A stretch of 64,000 nucleotides of DNA from Sphingomonas sp. OK281 (GCF_900115295.1 NZ_FOVZ01000002.1:186001-250000), one strand, 5' to 3'; counted from the first letter of the stretch, positions 52,330 to 62,747 are shown. A program made the numbers and translations. Notes: generated by a model from the sequence alone, not told the origin.

Positions 52330-53379
52330 ATGACCGATCTCAATACCAAGCTGGAATTATTCGACGCGATCGCCAGTCGTCGCAACGAACGTCGTAACTT
52401 CCTGCGCTTCGCCGGTGGTTCCGCACTCGCCATCGGCGGCGCCACGCTGCTCTCGGCCTGCGGCAGCGACGATTCCGATCTCGCACCGACCCCGACGCCG
52501 GGACCGGCGCCGGTCGCGGCACTCAACGACGCCGACGTGCTCAACGTCGCACTGAACCTCGAATATCTCGAAGCGCAGTTCTACGCGTTCGCGGCATTCG
52601 GTGTCGGCCTCAACGCCAACATGCTGACCGGCATCGGTACGCAGGGTGCGGTCACCGGCGGTGCACAGGTGCCGTTCCAGGACACCGTCGTCCGTGAATA
52701 CGCGCGTGAAATCGCGATCGACGAAGTCGCACACGTCGCGTTCCTGCGCTCGGCCCTCGGCAGCGCCGCTGTTGCCCAGCCTGCGATCGACATCTCGGTC
52801 GGCACGGCTGCCGCTCCGGGTGCGTTCACCGCAGCCGCCCGCGCGGCTGGCGTCATCGGCGCAACGGGTGTGTTCAACCCCTATGCCGACGACAACAGCT
52901 TCCTGCTCGGCGCGTACATCTTCGAGGACGTCGGTGTGTCGGCCTACAAGGGCGCAGCACCGCTGATCGCCAACAAGACCTATCTCGAGGCGGCCGCCGG
53001 CATCCTCGCGGCAGAGGCGTATCACGCAGGGCTGATCCGCACGATCCTGTACCGCAAGGGTCTGCAGACGCCGAACGGCACGCCGGCGCTCATCACTGCC
53101 GCCAACCAGATCAGCGACGCACGCGACAGCCTCGACGGTACCGTCACCAACACGACGACCGGCGTGATCGGCGACGACGATCAGGGCATCACGACGTCGG
53201 ACGCGACGGTTTCCAACATCGTGCCTACCGACGCCAACGGCCTGGCCTACAGTCGCTCGGTCGCTCAGGTGCACAACATCGTCTACCTGACCAACACCGC
53301 GAAGATCGGCGGCGGCTTCTTCCCCAACGGGACCAACAACCGCCTCGATTCACTGCGGACGAGCGGCGCCAACGCGTGA
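52330..53379 (+). CDS. Tat-exported ferritin-like lipoprotein (PF13668 type), paralogue 2
   Basis: A 349-residue paralogue of the preceding protein. It also has a Tat motif (RRNERRNFLRFAGG), but its signal ends in a lipobox (TLLSACG), so the mature protein is probably a Tat-dependent lipoprotein. The same helices occur: [77 protein letters not shown]. The ending (AYSRSVAQVHNIVYLTN, GGFFPNGTNN) matches paralogue 1. The pair arose by duplication; one appears soluble and the other membrane-bound, which suggests divided roles. Confidence 0.9.
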   Translation: MTDLNTKLELFDAIASRRNERRNFLRFAGGSALAIGGATLLSACGSDDSDLAPTPTPGPAPVAALNDADVLNVALNLEYLEAQFYAFAAFGVGLNANMLTGIGTQGAVTGGAQVPFQDTVVREYAREIAIDEVAHVAFLRSALGSAAVAQPAIDISVGTAAAPGAFTAAARAAGVIGATGVFNPYADDNSFLLGAYIFEDVGVSAYKGAAPLIANKTYLEAAAGILAAEAYHAGLIRTILYRKGLQTPNGTPALITAANQISDARDSLDGTVTNTTTGVIGDDDQGITTSDATVSNIVPTDANGLAYSRSVAQVHNIVYLTNTAKIGGGFFPNGTNNRLDSLRTSGANA

Positions 53380-53458
53380 TCGCGACCACTGCCTGAAACA
53401 GAAACCTTGGGTCGCGGCGAGCAATGGGAGCGCCGCGGCCCTCGTTTGGGGAACGACC

Positions 53459-54331
53459 ATGACCAACTTCACGAAGCTTACCATGCTCGCCGGTCTCGCG
53501 ACCGCGGGCATTTTCGCTGTTCCGGCCGCCGCGCAGGACATGACCACCGACGCCAAGCCGTTCTCGGGCGTCTATATCGGCGCAGCCGGCGGCTATGACG
53601 TCCAGGGCAACGACGTCGGCTCGTCGATCCTGTTCGATCGCAACAACGACGGCAATTTCAGCGACAACGTCAACACCATCACCGGCGCCAACGCCTTCTC
53701 GCCGGGCTTCTGCAACGGTTCCGCCCGCACCGCGGTGCCCGCCTATGGCTGCCGCAACGACGATGACGGCTGGTCGTATTACGGCCGCGCGGGCTTCGAC
53801 GTGCAGAGCGGCCCGTTCGTGGTCGGCATCGTCGGCGAATTCGGCAAGTCCGAGATCACCGACAGCGTCGCCGCCTTCTCGACCACGCCCGCCAGCTACA
53901 CGATGGCGCGCAAGCTGAAGTGGGAAGGCTCGGCCCGCCTCCGCGCCGGTCTCGCCGCGCGCAACACGTTGTTCTACGCCACCGGCGGCGCTGGCTACGC
54001 CAAGATCGACAACCTGTTCTTCACCACCAACACCGCCAACGCGTTCGCAGCCACCGGTTCGGACAAGAAGTGGGGCTATGTCGGCGGCGGCGGCATCGAG
54101 CAGAAGCTGACCAAGAACATCTCGATCGGCATGGAATACACCTATCACCAGTACAAGGACGACGACGCCCGCGTCCTGGTCACGGCCGGCAGCGCGATCA
54201 CGGGCAGCCCGGTCCTGCTCGCGAACAACCCGTTCGTCCTGGCGCCCAACACCGCCGGCACGGCCTTCCGCCGCAGCGACGACCAGTTCCGCTGGCACTC
54301 GCTGCGCGGCACGGTGAGCTTCCGGTTCTAA
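53459..54331 (+). CDS. Outer-membrane beta-barrel protein (OmpA-like/Omp25-type porin family)
   Basis: A 290-residue outer-membrane protein. The signal peptide is MTNFTKLTMLAGLATAGIFA to AAAQ. The barrel shows alternating strands and typical segments: FSGVYIGAAGGYDVQGNDVG, GWSYYGRAGFDVQSGPFVVG, GSARLRAGLAARNTLFYATG, WGYVGGGGIEQKLTKNISIG. It ends SLRGTVSFRF with the terminal phenylalanine. Its function is unknown; a strong terminator 110 bases downstream closes the unit. Confidence 0.9.
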   Translation: MTNFTKLTMLAGLATAGIFAVPAAAQDMTTDAKPFSGVYIGAAGGYDVQGNDVGSSILFDRNNDGNFSDNVNTITGANAFSPGFCNGSARTAVPAYGCRNDDDGWSYYGRAGFDVQSGPFVVGIVGEFGKSEITDSVAAFSTTPASYTMARKLKWEGSARLRAGLAARNTLFYATGGAGYAKIDNLFFTTNTANAFAATGSDKKWGYVGGGGIEQKLTKNISIGMEYTYHQYKDDDARVLVTAGSAITGSPVLLANNPFVLAPNTAGTAFRRSDDQFRWHSLRGTVSFRF

Positions 54332-54383
54332 GCGCAGGGCGGCTTGCGCCGACCCGGCGCAAGACTCGCCCAAGCCCGGCCAG

Positions 54384-54420
54384 CGTAGCAAAGCACGCCA
54401 CAAGGCGTAGCTTTGCTACG
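54384..54420. other. Long perfect inverted repeat after the beta-barrel gene
   Basis: CGTAGCAAAGC (54384-54394) and GCTTTGCTACG (54410-54420) pair perfectly over 11 bases. The 15-base spacer itself contains CGCC and GGCG. There is no T-run, so it is not a standard terminator; an operator, mRNA 3'-end structure or attachment-like site is possible. Confidence 0.6.
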
Positions 54421-54444
54421 ACTGACGGCGCGCGGAGTTAGATG

Positions 54445-54480
54445 AAAGGCCGCTGCCCCAAACCGGGCAGCGGCCTTTCT
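54445..54480 (+). terminator. Strong Rho-independent terminator
   Basis: AAAGGCCGCTGCCC (54445-54458) and GGGCAGCGGCCTTT (54465-54478) form a perfect 14-base stem around CAAACC, followed by CTCGTTT. It terminates the beta-barrel gene transcript. Confidence 0.85.
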
Positions 54481-54530
54481 CGTTTCGGAAAACGTGCTCC
54501 CCATGAGCATCACGACCCCGCTCAAAAAGC

Positions 54531-54637
54531 ACCACCCCGGCGAAGGCCGGGGCCCAGTTGGAAAGGTGGATATAATGGAGGACCGCCGATCGTTACCGCC
54601 GTCCCCCAACTGGGCCCCGGCCTCCGCCGGGGTGGTG
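54531..54637. repeat. Intergenic inverted repeat, family C, copy C6
   Basis: Left arm ACCACCCCGGCGAAGGCCGG then GGCCCAGTTGG; right arm CCAACTGGGCCCCGGCCTCC then GCCGGGGTGGT. Where other copies pair AATT with AATT, this one has CAGTTGG opposite CCAACTG, a compensated base change that keeps the stem. Confidence 0.9.
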
Positions 54638-54754
54638 AACTTTCGATCGGCAGGATGCCCAACCTAATCCCCGGCGCACTTCCCTCGTACACCCGGCACC
54701 CAAGCCCCCTAAATTCCCCATTGCACCCCACCCCAACCCCCCTATGCTCGCCCC

Positions 54755-56809
<2,055 letters not shown>

Positions 56810-56831
56810 ATGGAGGGCGGGGAAGCTGCGA

Positions 56832-57344
56832 TTATAACCGCGGCTTCAAACCATGCTTGGCGAAATTGGCGATTAGTCGAGCAGCTTCTTCGTCCGCGTA
56901 TTTGATGACACGCATGTTAATGTCGTTCTTTTGATCTTTTTGTTCGTCAGTTAGATTTGTACGTTTTCGCCAATAATCGAGATAATCCTCTTTCTCTTCG
57001 GTCGAAATGACGCCTCTACGTGCAAAAAGATCAAGGGCTGCAGGATTCAAAGATTTTTTTAAATCCCATCGGACTCTTTTTAGAACTGATAAAACTCGCT
57101 GGGAAGCAAGTTTCATAAAACGATGAACGCATACGTTACCTACTTCGGCCTCGTTACTGTTGTCCTTATTTCTGATGACGCATATCTGAATGATAGGCTG
57201 ATGGCCGCATTCGCAGGCTCTTTCGGATGGGTCATCATAGACAAGATGCAACTCCCACTCGGACTTTGCTTCCGCCCAAATTTTCGACTCGCTACGCAGT
57301 AAAATCGCGGCTTTGAATTTTTCTTCGTTATGGCCAGCGCCCAT
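56832..57344 (-). CDS. Low-GC hypothetical protein with cysteine-rich motif (170 aa)
   Basis: A 170-residue protein of unknown function. A central CECGHQPIIQICVIRNKDN with EVGNVCVHRFM places four cysteines and two histidines as in a zinc-binding knuckle. The C-terminal third is helical and charged. GC content is far below that of the neighbours, with AT-rich codons, so recent transfer is likely. Similar short C-C-G-H proteins occur scattered in many bacteria, in my recollection without known function. It lies between thiC and two toxin-antitoxin pairs. Confidence 0.75.
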   Translation of the reverse strand: MGAGHNEEKFKAAILLRSESKIWAEAKSEWELHLVYDDPSERACECGHQPIIQICVIRNKDNSNEAEVGNVCVHRFMKLASQRVLSVLKRVRWDLKKSLNPAALDLFARRGVISTEEKEDYLDYWRKRTNLTDEQKDQKNDINMRVIKYADEEAARLIANFAKHGLKPRL

Positions 57345-57708
57345 TCGATATTACACCATATGTAAGTGTTAAGGACATTAACCTTATACGTATACAAATA
57401 TCCATCAACTTAGATCATGTCAGTTGGAAGGAAACGGCAAACTAGTAGTGAAAGAAAAGTTGATCTTCGTCTGCGAACACGTGCTCGTAAGCTATTGAAT
57501 CAGCTATTAAATTGATACGATCTCGCGTTATTCGACGCGGTAGTGTTTACGGGGCCGTATGCATACCTATGTTATGCATTATGCAGAGATCCGGCTAATA
57601 AAACCCATGATTCGCATCGGCGAGCAGTGTAGTTGGAAAATCCAAATTAAATAATTTCGATCGAATACGTTGTGTTTTGAATCAGGGATGCTGAGTAGAT
57701 GTGGGCTA
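57345..57708. other. AT-rich stretch without a supported gene
   Basis: A 364-base gap with the lowest GC content in the window. It contains short AT palindrome-like stretches such as CTTATACGTATACAAATA and no ORF beyond a 32-codon one (57417-57515). It is probably the edge of transferred DNA. Confidence 0.6.
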
Positions 57709-57996
57709 TTATGGGAGTAGTCCGAGCGAATCTTGAGCGCCATGCACGACCCGCACGATATCCACGCTGTCGCGCTCTACGCGATACAGCACGAGATAGT
57801 TGCCAACCGTGACGCTTCTAGCGCCAGCCCCGATCTCAGGCCGAGCCGGACCACTTTCGGAATAGTCCGCTAACCGAGCCACACTCGACACAAGTCGTTC
57901 GACCAGTCGCGTTGCCGCATCGGGATCGTGCCGTGCGATATACAGCCATATGTCGTCGACATCGCGTATCGCCTGCGGGAGGCGACGGATCTTCAT
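57709..57996 (-). CDS. parE: RelE/ParE-family toxin
   Basis: A 95-residue toxin of the ParE branch: MKIRRLPQAIRDVDDIWLYI, AATRLVERLVSSVARLADYS, then GPARPEIGAGARSVTVGNYL with VLYRVERDSVDIVRVVHGAQ. ParE proteins target DNA gyrase, RelE proteins cleave mRNA; the sequence favours ParE. Its ATG overlaps the antitoxin stop (ATGA at 57993-57996), so translation follows that of the antitoxin. Confidence 0.9.
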   Translation of the reverse strand: MKIRRLPQAIRDVDDIWLYIARHDPDAATRLVERLVSSVARLADYSESGPARPEIGAGARSVTVGNYLVLYRVERDSVDIVRVVHGAQDSLGLLP

Positions 57997-58358
57997 CCGT
58001 GCTTGCGAACCGCCTCACCAGACCGGCCACCGCGGCGTGCTATATCTGCGGCATTGAAATTGCCGTCGACGGGAGGGCCACTGCCGATACCCTGAGCCCA
58101 GGACCGGCGCAGGACACCAAGCGTATCGTCGTCGCGATCTCGGCGCGCAGTCACGTCCGCCATCGAGTCGTCAGTCGGTTCCGAAGCAAGACCTTCCTCG
58201 ATCGCAGCATGCGACGCCGCTAGTTTCCCAGCATCATCGATGTCGCGCGCAACAAGATCAGCGACATAGGCGTCAAGACTATCATAGCGACCTTCGGCGA
58301 CTTGCTGCTCGGCCCAAGCCATCAGCTCGTAAGGAAGAGATACGCTGATCTTTGCCAT
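57993..58358 (-). CDS. parD: ParD-like ribbon-helix-helix antitoxin
   Basis: A 121-residue protein whose first 60 residues form a ribbon-helix-helix domain: MAKISVSLPYELMAWAEQQV, then EGRYDSLDAYVADLVARDI. The rest is charged and probably disordered until it binds the toxin. It is longer than the usual 80-90 residues, with an extra C-terminal part (NAADIARRGGRSGEAVRKHG). It binds its own promoter in related systems. Confidence 0.87.
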   Translation of the reverse strand: MAKISVSLPYELMAWAEQQVAEGRYDSLDAYVADLVARDIDDAGKLAASHAAIEEGLASEPTDDSMADVTARRDRDDDTLGVLRRSWAQGIGSGPPVDGNFNAADIARRGGRSGEAVRKHG

Positions 58359-58398
58359 GTTTCGATCCTATGCCGTTGCCGAGTACGCGACAAGCACA

Positions 58399-58665
58399 TC
58401 AATAATGATACCGGCACGACAAGACCTCAAGCGCTTGCACCTCACCCGATCCACGAACGCGGTACACCAGTCGGTGCTCGCCCGTGATCCTGCGCGACCA
58501 CCAGCCCGCGAGGTTTTGCCACAGCGGTTCAGGTCTGCCAGTACCGGTGAACGGGTGTCGCCTGCATTCCTCGATAAGGACGTTGATCCGTTGCAGAACC
58601 TTGGCGTCCGCCTGTTGCCAGACAAGATACTCGGACCAGCCTTCCTGATCGAACGTGACCTTCAA
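58399..58665 (-). CDS. yoeB: YoeB/Txe-family mRNA interferase toxin
   Basis: An 88-residue toxin: VTFDQEGWSEYLVWQQADAK, LIEECRRHPFTGTGRPEPLW, AGWWSRRITGEHRLVYRV and a C-terminus CRYHY. The family's catalytic Glu, Arg, His and Tyr positions are present. YoeB cleaves mRNA at the ribosome. It starts with TTG at 58665, and this TTG overlaps the antitoxin stop codon (TTGA), so toxin production should be low and tied to the antitoxin. Confidence 0.92.
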   Translation of the reverse strand: MKVTFDQEGWSEYLVWQQADAKVLQRINVLIEECRRHPFTGTGRPEPLWQNLAGWWSRRITGEHRLVYRVRGSGEVQALEVLSCRYHY

Positions 58666-58916
58666 GGCTGAATGAGCGCGTGCTCTTCGCCTTCGCCAGC
58701 ATCAAACCGTGCAATCCCGTCCAACAACCGCTTCGCATTCGCTGGCGACGCCAACAAATGCAGCGTCTCCTCCATCCCCGCCCATTCGCTCGCCGAGATC
58801 AGCACGACATTCTCGCCGCGCTGGCGCGTGATCATCACGGGCGCGCGGTCGGCGACAACCTTGTCGAGCACGGACTTCAGGTTCTCGCGCGCTTCGGAGT
58901 AGGTGACAGTCTGCAT
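58662..58916 (-). CDS. yefM: YefM/Phd-family antitoxin
   Basis: An 84-residue antitoxin: MQTVTYSEARENLKSVLDKV then VADRAPVMITRQRGENVVLI, the DNA-binding Phd/YefM fold, followed by a helix (WAGMEETLHLLASPANAKRL) and an acidic tail that wraps the toxin. It binds its own promoter; a candidate operator is at 58928-58943. Confidence 0.92.
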   Translation of the reverse strand: MQTVTYSEARENLKSVLDKVVADRAPVMITRQRGENVVLISASEWAGMEETLHLLASPANAKRLLDGIARFDAGEGEEHALIQP

Positions 58917-58927
58917 AAGTTGAAGAT

Positions 58928-58943
58928 GGACAGTTTATTGTCC
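58928..58943. promoter_or_regulatory. Candidate operator of the yefM-yoeB module
   Basis: GGACAGTTTATTGTCC: arms GGACA and TGTCC around a 6-base AT-rich centre, 12 bases before the antitoxin start. On the reverse strand TTGACG (58946-58951) is close by as a possible -35 box. Confidence 0.5.
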
Positions 58944-59064
58944 AACGTCAAAGCAAGCAGCGTGCAATCCGGATGGGTGCCCCAACGCCACACCCTTCCC
59001 GCAAAACGTCCAGCACGGCTGCCACACGCTGTCCTACACGCGCGCGCCCTGATCCACCTTGCGA

Positions 59065-59907
59065 ATGACCCAGAAGCGCCAGCGCGGTGGCCCCGCATCC
59101 AAATCGCCCGAAGATCACGCGCCCGAGCCGCCCCCGTTCGTGCCGCCACCGTTCGAGCCGCCCCCATTCGAACCGGTCGACACCCGCGCCCGCCACGACG
59201 GCTGGTCGCCCGAGCGCCAGGGCGGGTTCATCGAGGCACTCGGCGAATGCGGGTGCGTCGACGAGGCCAGCAAGCGCGTCGGCATGTCCGTTCGGTCCGC
59301 CTACGCGCTACGCCGCCGCGTCGACGCGCAAAGCTTCCGCCAGGCATGGGACTTCGCGCTCGACTATGCGATCCGCCGGCTCTCCGACGGCGCATTCTCG
59401 CGCGCGATCAACGGCGTGTCGCGGCCCGTCTTCTACAAGGGCGAGCAGATCGGCGAGCGCCGCCATTACGACGAGCGGCTGACGATGTTCCTGCTGCGCT
59501 ACCGCGATCCGCTACGCTACGGCGCGTGGCTCGACGACATGCGGTATCAGCGTCATCCCGATGGCGCCGCGATCGCGCTGGCCAAGATGATCAATCGAGT
59601 CGAGGACGATGCGGATGCCGAGCAGGCGGGGGCACCCCGGCCGATTCACCCGCCGCTGTACGCAACCGATCTCGTGTCCGATCGCGTGGCGAGCATGGCG
59701 CAGGAGCGCGCCGATACCGCCCGCATCGCGCTGGAGGAGGCGCACGACGCCGCTATCCACGACGCGGCGATGACGGCCCGCTGGAATGCGCACCTCGCGA
59801 ACGAGGCGCAGGCGGCCAAGGCCCGATCGCAGGCGCCTTCCTCCGACCAAGCCTCTTCCGCAGAGGCCCCGTCCGACAAGAACGTTCCGATAAGAACGTT
59901 TCGATAG
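59065..59907 (+). CDS. Conserved helix-turn-helix protein of unknown function
   Basis: A 280-residue protein. A proline-rich N-terminus (PPPFVPPPFEPPPFEP) precedes an HTH-like part: GWSPERQGGFIEALGECGCV then DEASKRVGMSVRSAYALRRR. The middle carries FSRAINGVSRPVFYKGEQIG and RLTMFLLRYRDPLRYGAWLD. The C-terminus is charged and variable. The same layout is familiar from other sphingomonads but has no named family known to me. ATG at 59065 was chosen; TTG at 59059 is in frame. Confidence 0.75.
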   Translation: MTQKRQRGGPASKSPEDHAPEPPPFVPPPFEPPPFEPVDTRARHDGWSPERQGGFIEALGECGCVDEASKRVGMSVRSAYALRRRVDAQSFRQAWDFALDYAIRRLSDGAFSRAINGVSRPVFYKGEQIGERRHYDERLTMFLLRYRDPLRYGAWLDDMRYQRHPDGAAIALAKMINRVEDDADAEQAGAPRPIHPPLYATDLVSDRVASMAQERADTARIALEEAHDAAIHDAAMTARWNAHLANEAQAAKARSQAPSSDQASSAEAPSDKNVPIRTFR

Positions 59908-60002
59908 GGACGTAGTGTGAACTTCGTGAACTTTCACCGGCTCGCCGCCGGACGGGCACCGCCCTCGGACGGCCCCCGGACTGCTCCCGGATCGGCCGAT
60001 CC

Positions 60003-60302
60003 TTACCGCTTCCGCACGAACTCCGCGCGCAGCACCAGCCCCTTGATCCCCTCGTACCGGCAGTCGATCTCCTGCGCGTCGCCGGTCAGCCGGATCGACT
60101 TGATCAGCGTGCCCCGCTTCAAGGTCTGCCCCGCGCCCTTCACGGTCAGGTCCTTGATCAACGTCACCTGGTCGCCGTCCGCCAGCACGTTGCCGACCGA
60201 ATCCCGCACCACGACCGCGCCGTCGTCCGCCGCCACCGCGGTCGCCGCACCGCCCGCAACCCACTCGCCGGTCGCTTCGTCATAGACATATTCGTCACTC
60301 AT
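60003..60302 (-). CDS. PhnA/YjdM-type zinc-ribbon-family protein without the ribbon
   Basis: A 99-residue protein. Its C-terminal 70 residues match the PhnA (YjdM) domain: [40 protein letters not shown], then [15 protein letters not shown]. The four-cysteine zinc ribbon that normally starts this protein is missing; the N-terminus here is [18 protein letters not shown]. Despite the old name it is not shown to act in phosphonate use. It starts inside the ung stop codon (ATGA). Confidence 0.85.
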   Translation of the reverse strand: MSDEYVYDEATGEWVAGGAATAVAADDGAVVVRDSVGNVLADGDQVTLIKDLTVKGAGQTLKRGTLIKSIRLTGDAQEIDCRYEGIKGLVLRAEFVRKR

Positions 60303-60997
60303 CGGTCGGTCTCCGGCAGCGCCCAGTCGATCGGAGGGCGCGCGTTGGTTTCGAGAAAGGCGTTGGCCCGGCTGAACGGTCGCGATCCGAAGAACCCGGT
60401 CCGTGCGGCCAGCGGCGAAGGATGCGCCGACTGGATCACCAGATGCCGCCCGCCCTTGCTCACGTCGTCGACGAAAGCCGCCTTCTTCTGCGCATACGCC
60501 CCCCACAGCAGGAAGACGACCGGTTTGTCCTGCGCGTTCACCGCCGCGATGACGGCATCGGTAAACCGCTCCCACCCCCGCTTCTGGTGCGACGCAGCCT
60601 CGCCCATCCGGACACTCAGCACCGCGTTGAGCAACAGCACGCCCTGCGCCGCCCAATGATCGAGCATGCCATGAGACGCGCGCTGGATCCCGAGATCCGC
60701 CTCCAGCTCCTTGTAGATATTCACCAGGCTAGGCGGCGTCCGCACCCCCTCCCGTACCGAGAAGCTGAGCCCGTGTGCCTGCCCCTCGCCGTGGTACGGG
60801 TCCTGCCCCAGGATCACGACCCGCACCTCATCGAGCGGCGTCAGCTCCAACGCGCGAAATCGGTCCGCATCCTCCGGAAACACCCGAGCCCCCGCCGCCC
60901 GCTCGCTCTCCAGAAAGGCACCCAGCGCCCGCATGTACGGCGCCTCGAACTCGGCAGCGAGTGCCTGCCAGCTTGGCGGGAGCGTATGATCGATCAT
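60299..60997 (-). CDS. ung: Uracil-DNA glycosylase
   Basis: A 232-residue DNA repair enzyme that removes uracil from DNA. The catalytic box is [20 protein letters not shown] (Asp66 as general base), followed by [32 protein letters not shown], and the DNA-intercalating loop [18 protein letters not shown]. The start at 60997 gives the standard length. It is translationally coupled to the PhnA-like gene. Confidence 0.96.
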   Translation of the reverse strand: MIDHTLPPSWQALAAEFEAPYMRALGAFLESERAAGARVFPEDADRFRALELTPLDEVRVVILGQDPYHGEGQAHGLSFSVREGVRTPPSLVNIYKELEADLGIQRASHGMLDHWAAQGVLLLNAVLSVRMGEAASHQKRGWERFTDAVIAAVNAQDKPVVFLLWGAYAQKKAAFVDDVSKGGRHLVIQSAHPSPLAARTGFFGSRPFSRANAFLETNARPPIDWALPETDR

Positions 60998-61046
60998 CCC
61001 CGCCGCATGTCGGACAGGGCAGGGGAGTGTCAATCGCCCCCTCGCG

Positions 61047-61122
61047 TTCCCCCGCGAAGGCGGGGGCCCAGGATCTCGCAGGACAACGCCCGTAACCCTG
61101 GACCCCCGCCTCCGCGGGGAAA
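61047..61122. repeat. Intergenic inverted repeat, family D, copy D4
   Basis: Left arm TTCCCCCGCGAAGGCGGGGG then CCCAGG; right arm CCTGGACCCCCGCCTCCGCG then GGGAAAC. About 25 bases separate the arms. It lies between the divergent ung and aguB genes. Confidence 0.85.
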
Positions 61123-61174
61123 CCGGATCACCAAAGGCTCGCACAACCCGAACCGCTCTCTTATATGCGCCGCC

Positions 61175-62035
61175 ATGACCGAGATCACCGTCGCCGCGCT
61201 GCAGCTGGGCTTCACGCCCAACATCGACCGCAACATCGCCAACGTGTCGCGCCTCGTCCACGAGGCTGCCGCGAAGGGCGCGCAGGTGATCCTGCCCCCG
61301 GAGCTGTTCGAAGGCGAGTATTTCTGCCGCGTCGAGGACGAGGGCCTCTTCGCCAACGCCGCCCCGGTCGGCGAGCACAAGGCGGTGCTCGCGATGCAGG
61401 CGCTCGCCGAAGCGCTCAGGGTCACGATCCCGACCAGCTTCTTCGAGGCGGATGGCCCGCATCACTACAACAGCCTCGCGATGATCGGCCCCGACGGCAA
61501 CATCCAGGGCGTCTACCGCAAGAGCCACATCCCCGACGGCCCGGGCTACGAGGAGAAGTTCTATTTCCGCCCCGGCAACACCGGCTTCAAGGTTTGGCCC
61601 CACGCGTCGGAGGCCGGGCGGACAACGCTCGGCGTCGGCGTCTGCTGGGACCAATGGTACCCGGAGACGGCGCGCGCGATGATGCTGATGGGCGCGGAAA
61701 TCCTGTTCTACCCGACCGCGATTGGCAGCGAGCCGCACGACACCTCGCTCGACACCGCCCGCCTGTGGCGCCGCGCCATGGTCGGCCACGCGGTCTCGAA
61801 CGTCGTCCCGATCGTCGCCGCCAACCGCGTCGGTGTCGAGCACGGCCAGACCTTCTACGGCACCAGCTTCATCGCCGACGAGCGCGGCGACATCCTGGCG
61901 GAGCTAGGCCGCGACGACGAAGGCGTGATCACCGCGACGATCGACCTCGACATCGTCAAGCGCCACCGCGCCGCGTTCGGCTTCTTCCGCGACCGCCGCC
62001 CGGACCTGTATGGCCGCTTGGTCCAGGACATCTAA
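61175..62035 (+). CDS. aguB: N-carbamoylputrescine amidase
   Basis: A 286-residue nitrilase-superfamily enzyme that hydrolyses N-carbamoylputrescine to putrescine in the arginine-decarboxylase route. The Glu-Lys-Cys triad is seen as [12 protein letters not shown] (Glu43), [20 protein letters not shown] (Lys) and [13 protein letters not shown] (Cys). [20 protein letters not shown] is characteristic of this subfamily. Its partner agmatine deiminase is not in the window. Full length. Confidence 0.94.
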   Translation: MTEITVAALQLGFTPNIDRNIANVSRLVHEAAAKGAQVILPPELFEGEYFCRVEDEGLFANAAPVGEHKAVLAMQALAEALRVTIPTSFFEADGPHHYNSLAMIGPDGNIQGVYRKSHIPDGPGYEEKFYFRPGNTGFKVWPHASEAGRTTLGVGVCWDQWYPETARAMMLMGAEILFYPTAIGSEPHDTSLDTARLWRRAMVGHAVSNVVPIVAANRVGVEHGQTFYGTSFIADERGDILAELGRDDEGVITATIDLDIVKRHRAAFGFFRDRRPDLYGRLVQDI

Positions 62036-62041
62036 CAATTC

Positions 62042-62170
62042 AATCCTCCCCCGCCAGGGGGAGGTGGCTGGCGCTTGCCAGACGGAGGGGGAGGAAAGGG
62101 TAACTGCTGTTGCGCGTTCCTCCCCCACCGTCACCTGCGGTGCCACCTCCCCCTGGCGGGGGGGGATCAG
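62042..62170. repeat. Intergenic inverted repeat, family A, copy A4
   Basis: Left half AATCCTCCCCCGCCAGGGGG with AGGTGGCTGGCGCTTGCC and AGACGGAGGG; right half CCGTCACCTGCGGTGCCACC then TCCCCCTGGCGGGG. It fills the space between the converging aguB and DUF4337 genes. Confidence 0.88.
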
Positions 62171-62171
62171 T

Positions 62172-62747
62172 TCAGAACCAAGCCAACCCAGCCAACAACG
62201 CCCCCACCACCGCAGCCGCCCCCGCAACCCAAAGCAGCCACCGCCGCCCGGTCAGCGCCGTAATCGACGCCAGCGCGATCGCCACCTGGATCGCGGTCAC
62301 CGCCAGCGCCAACTTCGTATGCGGCCGCAGCGCCTCGTCCGACTCTCCATCCGCCGCCGCCGAGCGCCGATCGAGCGTCTCCGCCTCCCGCTTCAGTGCC
62401 GTCCCCCGCGCCTTGTACCGCGCGATATCCGCCCGGTGCGTCGCCATCTGCGTCGCACCGAACCCGGGCGGGGCGAGGTCGACCTCCATCTGCGCGATAT
62501 GCCGCTTCAGGTCCTCTGCCTGGTAATAGCCCCACGCATCCGACGCCTGCGCCTTGATCAGCACCGCCTCATTCTTGTGGAGCAACGCCTCGTTCTGCGT
62601 ATGCCCGCCGAGAAAGCTCGTCACCGCCGCCAGCGTCGCCAGGATCGCGGTGAACAGCGCGATCCGCTGGTCGAACGCCTCACCGCCGGCCGCGCGCTCT
62701 TCCGACAGCTGCTCGTGCAACCCGCGCACCTCGAAATCATCGTCCAT
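62172..62747 (-). CDS. DUF4337 membrane protein
   Basis: A 191-residue inner-membrane protein. The N-terminal helix region (FDQRIALFTAILATLAAVTS) and the segments NEALLHKNEAVLIKAQASDA and WGYYQAEDLKRHIAQ match DUF4337. A charged coiled-coil middle is followed by two C-terminal membrane helices (LALAVTAIQVAIALASITAL, LLWVAGAAAVVGALLAGLAW). Function is unknown. Confidence 0.9.
   Translation of the reverse strand: MDDDFEVRGLHEQLSEERAAGGEAFDQRIALFTAILATLAAVTSFLGGHTQNEALLHKNEAVLIKAQASDAWGYYQAEDLKRHIAQMEVDLAPPGFGATQMATHRADIARYKARGTALKREAETLDRRSAAADGESDEALRPHTKLALAVTAIQVAIALASITALTGRRWLLWVAGAAAVVGALLAGLAWF

Noticed and set aside
57417..57515. 32-codon basic frame (MSVGRKRQTSSERKVDLRLR...)
   Set aside because: Too short to judge, no ribosome-binding site; it could be the broken start of a transferred gene.
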